DNA of 64,000 bases, taken from the NCBI GenBank assembly GCA_002104945.1, contig MCFH01000078.1, positions 1 through 64,000 of the forward strand, in the 5' to 3' direction. A model generated the notes under the pieces. The model was not told the origin of the DNA. It saw only the letters and a program-made list of their open reading frames with translations, and did no database searches. The position numbers and the translations under genes are program-made. The stretch is from Piromyces finnis. Its lineage: Eukaryota; Neocallimastigomycota; Neocallimastigomycetes; Neocallimastigales; Neocallimastigaceae. The number at the start of each line of letters is the position of its first letter. The first letter of the stretch is position 1. Shown piece after piece: positions 21,729 to 35,147 of this stretch.

Positions 21729-24700
21729 ATGTCGTTAAAATCAGAAATATCTGACTTGAGTTCAACAAATTCTGTATTAAATATAGCTAAAGCAGAAATA
21801 ATGAATACAAGTATAATTTTAAATCCAGAACCAATAGAATATTGCTTAACAAAATTTAATTTTGAAGCATCTAAAAACGATGAACTTTCTTTTAAAGCAA
21901 ATCAATATATACGTTTAACAAAAAAAGTAGATGGTGGTTGGTGGGAAGGAAAACTTGATGAAAGAGTATGTATACCATTTAAAATGTTTATTTTTTTATA
22001 TAAAAAAAAATTATTAAAAATTAAAATGTGTAATTAGTTGTCCAACTTGATAGACCAATACTTATTTTTTTTTAACCTATCCTATAAATAATTCTTTTTT
22101 TTTATTGCTAATTTTTATTACACTATACAATTTACTAAAGATTGGATGGTTTCCTTCAGATTTTGTAACAACAGAAATCGAGCCACAAAAACAACAGGAA
22201 TTAGCAAAAAATGATAAAGTATTAAGTACAGAAGAAATGTCAGTATTGAAATATAAGAATATCGTTTTTAATCGTTCACAACTTAAACTATCGGATTTAG
22301 ATGATGGCGGAATTGAAATTTCAGAATCAGAATTTGTACGAAATGAAATCACAAAAGATTTAATTCACTCAGAAGAAGCTTTCATAGAGGATATTAAAGT
22401 TTTCACAAATGTAGGTATCTTGTATAAATAATATAAATATGAAATTATAATTTGAATGATATTATGATTTTTTTTTTTTTTTTTTTGAAAAAGGTTTATT
22501 AAATGGCATTTAAAAGTAAATGCCATAAGATTATTCATTACTATTTTCAAAAGTTTTTAATTTTCTTTCCTTTCTTTTCAACACAATTTTTTTTATAGAG
22601 TTTTTTTTTTTTATCTTTTCAACACAATTTTTTTTATAGAGGTTTTTTTTTTATCTTTTCAACACAATTTTTTTTATAGAGTTTTTTTTTTATCTTTTCA
22701 ACACAATTTTTTTATAGAGTTTTTTTTATCCTTTCTTTTCAACACAATTTTTTTTATTAATTTTTTTTATCCTTTCTTTTCAACACAATTTTTTTTATAG
22801 AGTTTTTTTTTTATCTTTTCAACATATTAATTTTTTTTTTTTTTTTTTTTTTACCTTGTTCCATTCTTTTATTATAATAGCAATTTATAAAACCAATGGA
22901 AAATGAAACATGGATATCGTATGCTGATCGTAATGATATGTTTGGAAGATTTCCATGGCTTTCAAATTTACATATATGCTTAACATCTGAACTTAAATCA
23001 GCATTGAATCAACCTGAAGAAAAAAATCTTGGAAATTGCTTTAGTTGTGTGGTTCGTAATAAAAGGAATAAAATATTCATTAAAAAAATTATACAAACTA
23101 CTCAATATACATAATATGTATGGATTAATAACCTTCCTTTATTTTTTTTTTATAAAATTTTTTAAATGATATTAGATTCAAAATTTTGAAATTGTATATA
23201 GTGATTATTTTTCATCTTTTCCAAGAGCGATATATGTTGCTAGTCAATATAATTCAAATAATAAAATGACTACATTTTTAGTGGTAAATTTTAAAGGATG
23301 GAATAAATTGTTGTCGTTACAAAAAAGGAAAAAAAATATTAAAAAAAATTTTTTTTATTATTTCTATTTAGAATGCTGGATGTCAATCTTTACCTCCAAT
23401 TTTACATATATTATCATTTCTTCATAAACCAATTCAAAGAATAGCAAAATATTCTCCTATATTATCGGTATGTATTCATAATATAAATTCATAGTAGATA
23501 GTAGGAAGAGTGATGAATATTAATGTATTCATTGAATAATTCATTTCCTAGGAATTACTTCATTTTACTAAACCGGAAGATCCAGGTTTTAATGAATTGG
23601 TAGATATGGTGACAAAATTTAAACAACTTGAAACCTATTTAAAAACCCTTAAAAATAATGCTGAAAAACAAGAAAGATTAAAGAATTTATATAATTCTAT
23701 TGAAGATTGGGTGGTAAGTTACAAATATATATATATAATCTTCATCGTTATTGGTGGTGATTGCAATCATTAACCCATTGCAATTATTATACCTTTAAGT
23801 GTGCCTTTTAAATATTTCTGTAGCAGTTATTTATTATAAATATTTATTATTATTTATTTGCTTACTTATTAGGGTCCTGGAATAGAAAATTATGGTGAGC
23901 TTTTGCTAGAATCAAAAGTTCATTTATTAGATCCAACTTCTTCAAGTACAACACCAAAGTCTCATTTTATTTATTTATTGGAAAAATTATTTGTTGTATT
24001 AAAGCCAATTTCAAAGGCAGATAATACCAAATATAATTTAGTAGTTTCAGTTCCTGTTTGGAAGGGTACATTAAATATTATCAACGATATTAATGATTTA
24101 AATACATTCCAAGTTATCTTTTTACCATCCGAACAATCCAATAAATTAAAATCTTTAGTTATTACAGTTGCTAAACCAGAAATAAAAAAACAGGTAATAA
24201 TAAAATCTAATTTTAAATAGGATTCAGTGGTTGGTGTACTAATTTTTTTTTTTTTTTTTTAATTCATTGAATATTTTTAAATGATTTTTAGTGGGTTGAC
24301 ACCGTTAAAAGACAACTTGAAAAAAGTAATGATACAAACAATTCTTTTATAGATAACGTTTAATAATCAATTAATTTTAGGACTAATAATTAAATATATT
24401 CTTTATTATTAGATGTTCGTTTAACACTTCCTTCTCTTCCAAAGGAAATACAGGATGATTTATCTTCCAATGATACTAATCAATCCAAGAAAAAATGGAA
24501 AAAGTTGGTTCCAAAATTTGCTAGAACAAAGGGTAAAAATGAAACTACTTTACCTCCTTACACATCATCCAATTTACTTTTGAAAACCTCTGAAGGTGGT
24601 ACTCTAATATCGTCAGAATTATCTAATCTTGAACATAAAATTATCACTGAAGAAAAAAGAAAACAAGGAAAACTTTTAAAGATAAAATATGAAGAAGAGG

Positions 24701-27700
24701 AAACTCTTGATTCTCCAGCCATAAACGATTATTCTTCCGGGGTTACTTCTCAAAGTTTTGGTACTATAATGTATGATAATCTCGATCCTCTATCTCACGA
24801 TATCATTAATCGTGATTCTACTTCATCTACCGATACCTGCTCTTCTGCCTCTTCCAAAATGACCACAATTTGTACTAAATATAATGCTGTTGAAAGAAAT
24901 GCCTATAGTTTTGATAATACCTCATCCTATTCTGAAGGTACAGCGTTTACCAATGTGAATACTTCATTTAACCAAATAGGTAATCATTTCCAAATGACAC
25001 GAATGACCAATGAAAATGTTTTAGAAGCAAAAGGAAATGATGAGTTTGACAGAATGATGCGTGGTAGTAGTGTTGGTGGAGAAGAAGAAGAAGAAAAGGC
25101 AGAGGATGAATTTGATAGAATGATGCGTGGTAGTAGTGTTGGTGGAGAAGAAGAAGAAGAAGAAGAAAAGGCAGAGGATGAATTTGATAGAATGATGCGT
25201 GGTAGTAGTGTTGGCGGAGAAGAAGAAGAAGAAAAGGCAGAGGATGAATTTGATAGAATGATGCGTGGTAGTAGTGTTGGTGGAGAAGAAGAAGAAGAAA
25301 AAGAAAAGGCAGAGGATGAATTTGATAGAATGATGCGTGAAAGTTATGCTGAAAATAGAAAAGAAAAAGCAGAGAATGAACTTGATAAAAGTAGGAGTGA
25401 AAGCCGTGTTGAAGGCCAAGAAGAAGAAAATGCGAATGATAAATTTGATGGAATGATGGGTGAAAAGAGTATTGAAGAAAAAGTAGATAATACGGTAGAT
25501 AGAAGGATGAGTGAAGGTCTTGTTGAAGAAATAGCAGAGGTTGAATTTAATGGAAGGATGAGTGATCATCCTAGTGCTGAAAAAAAAGAAGACAAGAATG
25601 AACAAGTAAACACAACTTGTAACAATCCTGATTCTGCCATGGATGAACCTTTTGAATCAAGTCAATTAAAACGCATCCATCTTGATGAAACTATGGCACC
25701 ATTTTCGATGGAACCTTCTGATACTGTTAATAATCCTACTATTATTGATGATGTCAAGGAAAAAAGTCACATAGAACAAAACAAAATCAATAGGAACACT
25801 TTTGCTGCTGAACCTGTCACTATTCCATCAAACGAAGTAAATCCAATGCCAATGGAATCTACTACTAATCCTATTCCTGATACGTTGACGGAATACATGA
25901 TGACTCCTCCAATGCCTATGGAGGAATCGTCTTCACTGGGTAAAGAAGTTTTCACTACACATTTACCATTATTCAAAAAGGGTATCTTTGAACCCATAAA
26001 AGAAATGAAGAAAAGTTTTGATACAACTTCAATACTTCATCATAAGAAATCCACCACTACCTGGTTTTCCGAAGATTCTAAAAGTGAAACGGAAGAGTTA
26101 AAGCGTAGTGTCAATACAAAAGAAAGTCTTTTATATCAATCCTCAAAGGAAGATATTCATAAAGATAATGGTGTTAATATTTTATTAGAATTGGAAGAAT
26201 TAGAAAAGAGAAATAAGCATAAAAAGAACGAATTTAGTGAAATATCTTCTACCACTTCATTAAAGTCGGTTCAAATGATTTCAAAATTTAGTCCGCTTAT
26301 GCAATCCCATGATGATGTCCATCATTCATTTTCAAAATCTGAACTACCTCAATATCCTGAACATCAAGATTCAATGGGTAAAGGGGATGAAGTATTATCA
26401 GAAAGTTTTGGTCATCAAGATTCTAATCTTTATTCCATGTATAAAAACAAGAATATTGTAAAGGAAGATTTATCCACTTTATTAACTTCCAATGAATCCT
26501 CCATGCCACCTTTAGTAGAAACAAGCGTCCGTAATAAGAATATTTCCGGACAACGTGAGGATCTCCTCAACCACTGCACCGAGACCAATGAACCAGAGGT
26601 TGGCTTAGCGACATCAAAAGAAAAGGAGGAGAATATCGTAAAAGATCCACAAGCCAATGAAGTTGTTCAAGAAGAAGAAGAAGAAAAGAAGGATGCCATT
26701 ATAAATAAAATAATTGAAGCCAAGATAGCTCAAGAAATTAAAGAGAAATGTGGTGATATTAGTAATAAAGATTTAACCATTAAAATACGAATTAATGAAG
26801 AAGATACGAGTAAAGACATCAATATTGAAATTAAGATTAATCGCAATACCGAAGACAAAATTCCAGCTGTTACAATTGAAACCGAAAAAGACGATGATCA
26901 TCAAGAAGAATCGCAATTAAAGGTAATTACTGCTGCATCCGCCGTATCGGAAACTGAACCAGTGGAAAGCACCGCCGAACCAGTGTTACCATCAGAATCC
27001 ACACAAAATGTAATTATAGAACAAGAAGAAAAGAAAGAGAAGGAACAATTAAATTCATCAGGAGTAGAGGAGGGAGCATTAGTTGAAGCATCTGTTGCTG
27101 TAAGAGAGGGTAATTCCGCCAAAGATATGGCAACCCAAACTATCGAAAATCCCACCGTTCATGACGGTATCAGTGATCCCATTGTGAATAATCAACCTCT
27201 CAATACTATGGAGATGTATAAATCATCCATTCAAAAGAAGAGAAGTGCCATCATTACCACCACCGAATCTAGTAATGATTCTGCCAGTCCAACCTTTCTT
27301 CATAATCTCATCTCCTCTCCATCTACCGTAGCTACAGAAGCCACGGACGTCACTTTATCAATGATAGGAAATGAGGAAGACAAAATGCATAAACAAAGTT
27401 GTTCCATGGATTCCTATGAATCCAAGGCCACCTTGAATGGTTTCAATCTTTCCCATGGTAATTTAGGAGAAGTTGATACCTCTGTTGAGGGTTGTAGAAG
27501 CGAAAGTGAATGTCAAGAGGATCAACATTTTTCAGCCGTGAAGGATAGGAAGAAATTAAAGAGTCCGCCGTTACCTTCCACCGATTCACCTGTTATTCCA
27601 AGCATTACAACCTTTAAAGAAGAAAAAGATCATATTGTGGAATATGGACTATTGGAAAAACAATTTAAATCCTTTTTAAGCCGTCATCATTTACAAGTAG

Positions 27701-28089
27701 AAGAATTAAAGGATAATAATCGTTATTCCGATTCCTTTGTTCGTTATCAAAATGTCGACTTTAAAAAAGAAAGCGAAGTTTTTTCTACCGTTGATGTCGC
27801 CGCCACTGAAACAACAGAACAACATGGAGAACAAGAAACGGAAATGGAATTAACCTCTTCTCAGGATCATGAACTTTTCACGGAATCCTCTCTTTCTGTC
27901 ACGACGACGACCACCACCCCTATCGAGGAAACTATTCCACTATTATTAACAAAGCGTTTACCAAGTACTCTTAATCACCCTCTTCGTCATTTTCCTAGTA
28001 ATCTTAGATACCATTCAGATTCCTACACGGTTACCAACACCACCCCGGTCAATCTTAAGACTTCCCCATCGAACGATGACCTCTTGTAA
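21729..28089 (+). CDS. SH3-DH-PH Rho guanine nucleotide exchange factor with long disordered tail, ~1690 aa, 9 exons
   Basis: It should activate a Rho-family GTPase (Cdc42/Rac/Rho) in cell polarity or actin control. Exons: 21729-21965, 22141-22410, 22881-23048 (or 23051), 23176-23283, 23372-23467, 23552-23713, 23873-24193, 24292-24325 and 24413-28089. The SH3 domain spans about residues 36-90 (LTKFNF, DELSF, DGGWWEG, then GWFPSDFV across the first intron). The DH domain spans about 115-330 (RNEITKDLIHSEEAFIEDI, FPWLSNLH, SDYFSSFPRA, HKPIQRIAKYSPILSELL). A PH-like fold lies between about 345 and 480, ending in the helix WVDTVKRQLEK. The remaining ~1200 residues are disordered and rich in Glu, Ser and Thr, with acidic repeats near 25036-25340. 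The end of exon 3 is uncertain, because only non-standard donors (GTGGTT or GTTCGT) keep frame. The architecture recalls PIX-type GEFs, but orthology is not established. Confidence 0.85.
22571..22830 (+). repeat. ~40-bp tandem repeat inside Rho GEF intron 2
   Basis: Six full copies and one partial copy of a 39-41 base unit (CTTTTCAACACAATTTTTTT followed by TATAGAG and a T run) lie within the intron 22411-22880. Each unit contains a polypyrimidine run ending in TATAG, so each looks like a 3' splice site. The true acceptor used in the model is the last one, at 22880, just before the conserved DH sequence. Confidence 0.85.
25036..25340 (+). repeat. In-frame 22-25 residue acidic repeat in the Rho GEF tail
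   Basis: Four near-perfect copies of DEFDRMMRGSSVGGEEEE followed by further Glu and KAE lie in tandem, and at least four weaker copies continue to about 25570. The copies vary only in Glu/Lys number (GAA slippage). A 194-codon open frame on the opposite strand here is a shadow of the repeat. Confidence 0.95.
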
Positions 28090-31000
28090 AAAATTCCTTT
28101 TTAATCCATCATCAAACCAATACATAATTAAAAAAAAAAAAAGTATTTTAAAAAAAATTCAACAAAACGGAAAATAAAAAATAAAAGCACACTATAATAA
28201 ATATAAAAATTTTAATCAATTCTATTATAAAAAAATCTTTAAATTTTTTTTATATTTAATCCTTTTTATATGAAACGAAAAACAAAAATAAAGAAAAAAG
28301 GAAAAAGTAAATACTAAAAAAAAAAAAAAAATAGGAAAAAAAAAAAAAAAAAAAAAAATAGGAAAAAGGAAAAAAGTATAATATATATATAAAAAGAAGG
28401 ATTATTATATATATATAATTATATATAAAAAAAGTCATCTTTAATTTTTATACTTTTTTTTATTATTATTATTAATTTCTTTTCTCTCTTTTATTTTTTT
28501 GAAAAAAAAAAAAGTCAAAAGAATACAACATACTATTTTTTTTTTTTTTCATTCCATTCCATTTCATTTCCTTTTTTTTTTTTATTATTATTATTTTTAC
28601 CAAATTTATTTTTAACATCGTTTATCTAGATAAAAAAAAAAAAAAAAAGAAAGAAAAAGAGTAATATATGCTTTTATACCTATATAAAAAAAAAAAAAAA
28701 ACTTTTCAACTATTTTATTATAGATCAAATAAAAAAAAAAAGCAAATTATATATATGTTAAAAAAAAAAAAGAAAATAATTACATAATTAAAAAAAAAAA
28801 GTATTTATAGATATAAAATAGATATAGTCTTTAAAGTTATTTGTTATTATTTAAAAAAAAAAGCAAAGCAAAGCAAAAAATAAAAATAAATGTAAAAAAT
28901 AAAGATATAAAAAAAAAAAAAAAAAAAAATTTTTTTTAAAAGAAAATATTTACATCTTATAAAATAATATTTGGTATAAAGGGATGTAGGTGTAGATGGT
29001 GGTAATGATGGTGTAGAAGAATACTTTCCTATTGAATATTTTTCTTTTTAATATTTTTAAAATTAAAAAGAAAATTTTTTATTATTATTATCATTATTAT
29101 TATTGTTATTATTCTAATTATTATTATTATTATTATTTTATTGTTATTTTTGACTTTTTATCCTTGATGTGTATAGACCGACCGACAATAACCGGGCATT
29201 CTTGTTTATTTAATAACTATGGCAATAATTACTTTTATCATAAAAAAAAAAGTCATAAATAAGGTATTAAAATAAATAAAAGAAAAGAAATGACGCTTCG
29301 AATGAAAAAAGATTAAAAAAAAGAAAAAGAAAAAAAACAATACTAATTAAATATAATATCTATTATTCCATATCAGTTTAAATCAACAACCCACAAAAAG
29401 AAACATTTAAAATAAAAAAAAGTCAATGTAACGAATACTAATCATAATTTCATATTTGAACAATCTTTGATATTTATATATTTAGTTATACTACTACTAT
29501 TAAAAACTTTATGTAACCATTATATATATATATATATTTTTTTTTTTTAGATTAAAATAACAAGAGTATTTAACTAAACGAATATCTTTTTTTTTTAAAA
29601 AAAAAAAAAAACTTTAATTCTTTTAATGTCTGTACTATTGTATTTTTATTTACATAAAATAAATAATAAAAAAAAAGGCATCGCGTTCGTGCTATTACAT
29701 TACAATACCTTTTTTACTTTTAAAAATAAAGTTTATTAAATAAGATTAATAAAGTTTAGAATTGTAAAAAAACTATGTTTAAAATTTTACGAAAATACAA
29801 TTCTGAATATTAACTTTTTTTTTTTAAAAAAAAGGTTTATGGATACTTTGCTATTTTTGACAATTTATATTTATTTTATTTAAAACTTTAAGGTATTCCT
29901 CTTTTTTTTTATTCATAGTAAAAAAAAAAAAACTGGCCTTGTTTTTTTTTTAGTTTTTTTACTTGCCTCTTCTGGTATTTCTTTGTATAAAATTTTTTAT
30001 TCAACTTTTGCCTAAATCTAAGCAGAATATTAATAAAATGTTTGTGGTAAAAAGTAAAAAAAAAAAAAAAAAAAATAAAATTTCAATTGCTTTTACTGTA
30101 GTTAAATATATTATTAGTATATTCCAATATATGTAAATATTTATTAAATAATTTAATTCATTAAAATAAAAAATCAAATTAAAATTTTTAAAAAAATCCA
30201 CAAAATTATTGATTATAAAACCTAATCCTTTTAATCTTGATTTATAACAAAATAGAACTTTGTATTTTTTAATAATAAACAAACTTTATAACTCTATTTT
30301 TTATAACTACATAACAAGCCTTCAATAACAAAAAAATTATAATTTGAATTGAATAAATTTTTATCAAAGTTTCATTGCAGATGATCTACCATAAAAAATT
30401 TATTCTTTTGGCAAAGACACTGGCAAGTATTTTTCTTTTTATTTCATCTTTTTTTGTTTAATATCTCATATATTATAATATATGGATCAACAATGGTTTA
30501 ATATAAATATAATCATATTCTACATATATGGACATTATATACTATTTAATTCAATTTCTATTTAATAAACGAAATAATTAAAAAAAAAAAACATTTGAAC
30601 AAATTTATTATAAAATATAATAAATATATTAACCTATATATATTAGAATAGACTTGAATATATTATAAAAGAATATATCAAAGATTTAATACTCCATTTT
30701 TAATCTATTAAAATGCTTAAAGAATATTATTTATATAAATCCAATATATTATAATATATGAATAATATATGATAATAATATATCAAATATTAAAATAAAA
30801 TTTCCAAAAAGAATAAACACTAAAAATTTATTTAATTATTAGTTTATTTATTCATTCAATTAATATTAGTTATTTATTTAATTTATATTTGTATTCATTG
30901 AATTATTTGACGTTGTCAAGATTAAAAAATTGATGTGTTTTAAATGTCATGACTCTAAAACAATCAAGAAGAAGAAGAAGAAGAAGGTTTAAAAAAAAAA

Positions 31001-33319
31001 AGGAAAACTTTGTATCCTTTCTTCCTTTGCAATCAATACTAAACTATACACTTTAGAAATAACAATAATACTAAAATATAATAATTTCGTTTCTTTTTTT
31101 TTTTTTTTTAATTAGGGAATTCTGTCATAATCAAAGTTTTTTTGATCAAGGAGATTTTTTTAGGAAATGTATGTAAAACATTAATATTAAAGCCACATAT
31201 AATTAATATTTATAAATGTTTAATAGTCTATTAAACGTAATAATATTATATAATAAGCCATGATAGAATAAATTTATTAATATTAAAATTTGTGGTTAAA
31301 ATATACCAAACCCTAATTTTTATTAACTCATTCCATAGGAAAATAGTTTATTTACGTAATGTATTTACATTTTATTATAAAATAAAGTTTTAATATGAAC
31401 AAATTAAATTATTTAAAAAGATTTAATAATTTTTAATATTTATTATATCATCATAAATAATAAATTTTTATTATTATTATTATTATTATTTATATATAAA
31501 TATTATTATTCCTTTTTTTTTTTTTTTTTTATAATCTTATTTTTTATTATTTATTAGCATAATAAAAGGGAAAAAAAAAAAAAAGAAAAGGAAAGGAAAA
31601 AGGCATCTTTTTTTCTTCTTCTTCTTCTTCTTCTTCTTTATTATAACATTATTCGGTGAAATTTCTTTATTTTTTGGTTGCTTATAAATAAAGAAACTCC
31701 TTTCTTGATGAACTTTTTTTTTTTTAAATATAAACATTTGAAGTAAAGAAAGGAGATTAAAAATATTTATCTATAAAATAATCTTTACAAAAAAAAAAAA
31801 AAGTAGAAATTATAGTAATATATTTATTTATCATCTTTAATTCTAAAATTTCAATCAGTTATTCCTTAAAGACTCTATAAAATCAAATTTAAAAGATTTA
31901 AAGAAGAAATAAATATTAGATATATTAATATTAACGATATAAAAAAAAAAATAAAAAAATAAAAATAAAAACAATAAAAAAATTAAAAAAAAAAAAAAAA
32001 ATCAAGGTAAAAAAAAAATAAGCAGAAGTGATAATAATATTAAAAAAAAAAAAGTTTAAAGTAAAATTATAACCCATCTTGTCATCTAATAATTAAAAAT
32101 TTTAAAAAAGCAAAAAAAAAAAAAAAAAAAACCCCCGATTTAAATAATTATTTATTGATTTATAAAAAATATTTTAATCTGAAAAAAAAAGTATTGCTAC
32201 TAAACTAAATAATAATAACAATAATATTCCCCTAAAAAGTATACTAAGAAAAAAAAAAAAGAGTATATAAATATTAATTATTATTAATATTTAACACTTG
32301 GCTATTTAACTGTAAGTTAAATTTTAAAAATAATAATGTATATTTATTTATATAATAGTATAAATTTTAATTTATTTCATTTCAATAGTATTTCAAATTA
32401 TTTAATAACATAACTAGTTTATAAATAGTTTATTTACTTTACATTTATTTCATCTGTTTTTTTTTTTTAGTAAATATTTAATTATTATTTTTTATTATTC
32501 ATTCTAAATTTACCTTTTTTTTTATTATTAATATTGATATATATATATATAGTACATACATTTATTAATACCATTTTTGTTTATTCCTTATAATAATAAG
32601 TAATATTTAATACAATTTTAAAAAAAAATAACATTATCAACAACAATAGCAACAACAATAATAAAACTATTCTTTCACATTATATAGTTACGATATTTTT
32701 TAAAGTCAAACAGAAAACAATAATTATTTTTTTGTGTTGTCATTAATATATATAAATTAACAAATAATATATAATAGAACTTTTTTATTTCCACATTAGT
32801 TTATCATAATTTAAAATATTACTCTATTCAGTATCCTAAAAACGAACTCAACTTTATAAAAGTACAGAGTATTTTTTTTTAATCCATTAAAGTTATTTTA
32901 TGTATATATCAAAATATATATTTGATTTTTAGGATTCCTAAAAGTGAAATAATCTTGACATTGATTCAATATTATAATACTATTGATATAATATCTTTTT
33001 TTTTAAATAATCACTATAATTATCAACAGTTTATTGTGTTTTCTTTTTTTTTTTTTTTTGAAAAAATAGTAGTATTAATAAATATAGAAAAACATTATTT
33101 TTATAAAGACACAATTTTAAAAAAAAAATAATTATAGTTGTGCCAAATAGCTACCTATATAAATAGTATTAATTTATTTTAAAAAAAAAGAAAAAGAGAT
33201 TTATTATATCAATTTTTGTTCAAGATTTTTTTTTTTAAATCTTTTGTGATACGGATTCGTTAAAAAAAAATAGTATAATCCTATATATATATATAATTCA
33301 ATATCCTTTAGAAAATAAA
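28090..33319. other. 5.2-kb gene-free stretch
   Basis: Long homopolymers, AT dinucleotide runs and AAT/ATT microsatellites dominate. T-run/A-run self-complementary blocks occur at about 29587-29609 and 29815-29833. A GAAGAA run occurs at 30967-30987 and a CTTCTT run at 31614-31638. A stretch at 30600-30790 is full of imperfect AATATATGAATAATATATGA-like palindromes, also seen in other spacers. A methionine-initiated scrap at 30383 has no family features. No gene is supported. Confidence 0.4.
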
Positions 33320-35147
33320 ATGGAAAAAGGAGAAAGCAATACACAACAAGCATCGAGTGAAAATAACAAAGAGAAATTAAAGAAAACAGAAATGATACCT
33401 ACAGAGTCAAATAAAGTTTCAAAAGATACTTCATTAACATCAGATAAAAAAAAATCAGAGTCAGAATCAAGTGATAACAAGGTGAATTCCCTCATCACTC
33501 AAGTCAGTGAAAATAGTGATGAAGTTAAGAAAAATAATAGTAAAGCAAAAAAATCTACTTTGAAAAAAATAAAAAAAATAGATAATAATAATACTATCTT
33601 TCCAACTGAAAATGATGAAACTGATGCTGAAACAAAACTTCTTAGTAGTAAAAATACCTCAAATAACGATACATTAAAAAAAACAAAAATAAAACAACAA
33701 ATGAATGAAATGTCAAACAATAATTCACTATTTAAATCATTATTTTTTTCATGTTTTGGTTGCTTTGTATGTAAAAATACAGAAGCCGATACAATAAAAA
33801 CAACCAATAATACTAGTAATACCGCATCAAAAAATATTAATAATACAGATTTAGAAAGTTTAACTTCACCCATTAATACATCGATACCCCAAAATAAAAA
33901 AACACAAAATAGAATATCCATCAATTCAGAAGATCTTAAGAAAAAATCTGAAGAAGTATGTTTTTTTTTTTTTTTTTTTTTTTTTTGAATACATAACTAG
34001 GTTTAGGAAAAGAAAAAAAAAATATAGAAATTGAAAACGTATAGATATTAAAAAAGTTTGGATGTTAAAAGAGTATAGAGATTAAAAGAGTATAGAGATT
34101 AAAAAAGTATAGACATTAAAAAAGTATAGACATTAAAAAAGTATAGATATTAAAAGAGTATAGATATTGAAAAATGTAAAAAATAGAAAAAAAAAATAGA
34201 GTTAAGTTTTATAGGATAAATAGAAAAAGGATCTAAAACATCAATATAAAGATATTATGTATATTTAATCGAAAATAAAAACTAATACTTAGGATATTCA
34301 TCTTTATATATATATTAGGATAAACCAAATAAATGGCTTTTAAAACCACAAATTCCAGAAGACGTTGGTAAAAAGACATTAGTATTAGATTTGGATGAAA
34401 CTTTAGTTCACAGTTCATTCAAGGTAAAAATAAAGGAAATATATATATATATATTTATCATTATTACCATCAAGTTTACCTAATAATTTTTTTTGTACTC
34501 TTTTATAATAGCCAATAGCACAGCCAGATTATGTTATTCCAGTTCAGATAGAAAATCAAGTACATAATGTATATGTTTTAAAGAGACCCGGTGTTGATGA
34601 ATTTTTAAGAGCTATGGGTGAAATATATGAAATTGTAATTTTCACAGCTAGTGTTGGAAAGGTAAATAACGAGTGATTCTTTTATTTTACAATAACAACC
34701 ACAACAATAATAATAATATAAAATAAAAAAAAAAGATGATAATGAAAAGTAGTGATTGATAATAACCTTTAAAATCTAATTTAATTTTTTTAATGGTCCA
34801 TTTTTTTTTTTTTTTTATTATTAAATGCAATAATCTAGTATGCTGATCCAGTACTTGATACATTAGATAAATACAAGGTAGTAAGGCATCGTTTATTTAG
34901 AGAAGCATGTATTCATTATAAAGGAAATTATGTCAAAGATTTAAGTCAACTTGGTAGAAATTTAAAGCATGTTATTATATTAGATAATTCACCTGCTTCC
35001 TATATTTTCCATCCAACAAATGCTATACCAGTCACTAGTTGGTTCAATGATCCAGAAGACAATGAACTTTATGAATTAATACCATTTTTAATGGATCTCA
35101 AGAAAGTAGATAATGTCACATTAGTATTAGATAATAATAATGAATGA
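33320..35147 (+). CDS. FCP1/SCP (NIF)-type protein phosphatase, Psr1-like, 399 aa, 4 exons
   Basis: A HAD-family Ser/Thr phosphatase that uses an aspartate nucleophile. Exons: 33320-33955, 34319-34423, 34512-34661 and 34839-35147, with GT-AG junctions and all phases closing. The first ~210 residues are Ser/Lys/Asn-rich and disordered, with one hydrophobic, cysteine-rich patch, [14 protein letters not shown], at about 141-155. The catalytic domain begins after residue 213: [15 protein letters not shown] (nucleophile Asp 236, acid/base Asp 238), [16 protein letters not shown], and [14 protein letters not shown] with the late acidic residues. The domain matches small CTD phosphatases and yeast Psr1/Psr2, which are anchored to the plasma membrane by acylated N-terminal cysteines. 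The internal cysteine patch could play that part here (inference). The target is unknown and could be RNA polymerase II CTD or a signalling protein. Confidence 0.9.
34039..34174 (+). repeat. ~17-bp tandem repeat in phosphatase intron 1
   Basis: About eight units of GTATAGATATTAAAAAA with single-base variants fill part of the 363-bp first intron (33956-34318). Each unit carries a GTATAG word resembling a splice donor, but no reading frame supports an exon here. Confidence 0.8.

Noticed and set aside
25021-25605. 194-codon Phe/Thr/His-rich frame on the minus strand
   Set aside because: It is the antisense of the acidic repeat in the Rho GEF tail, and repetition keeps it open.
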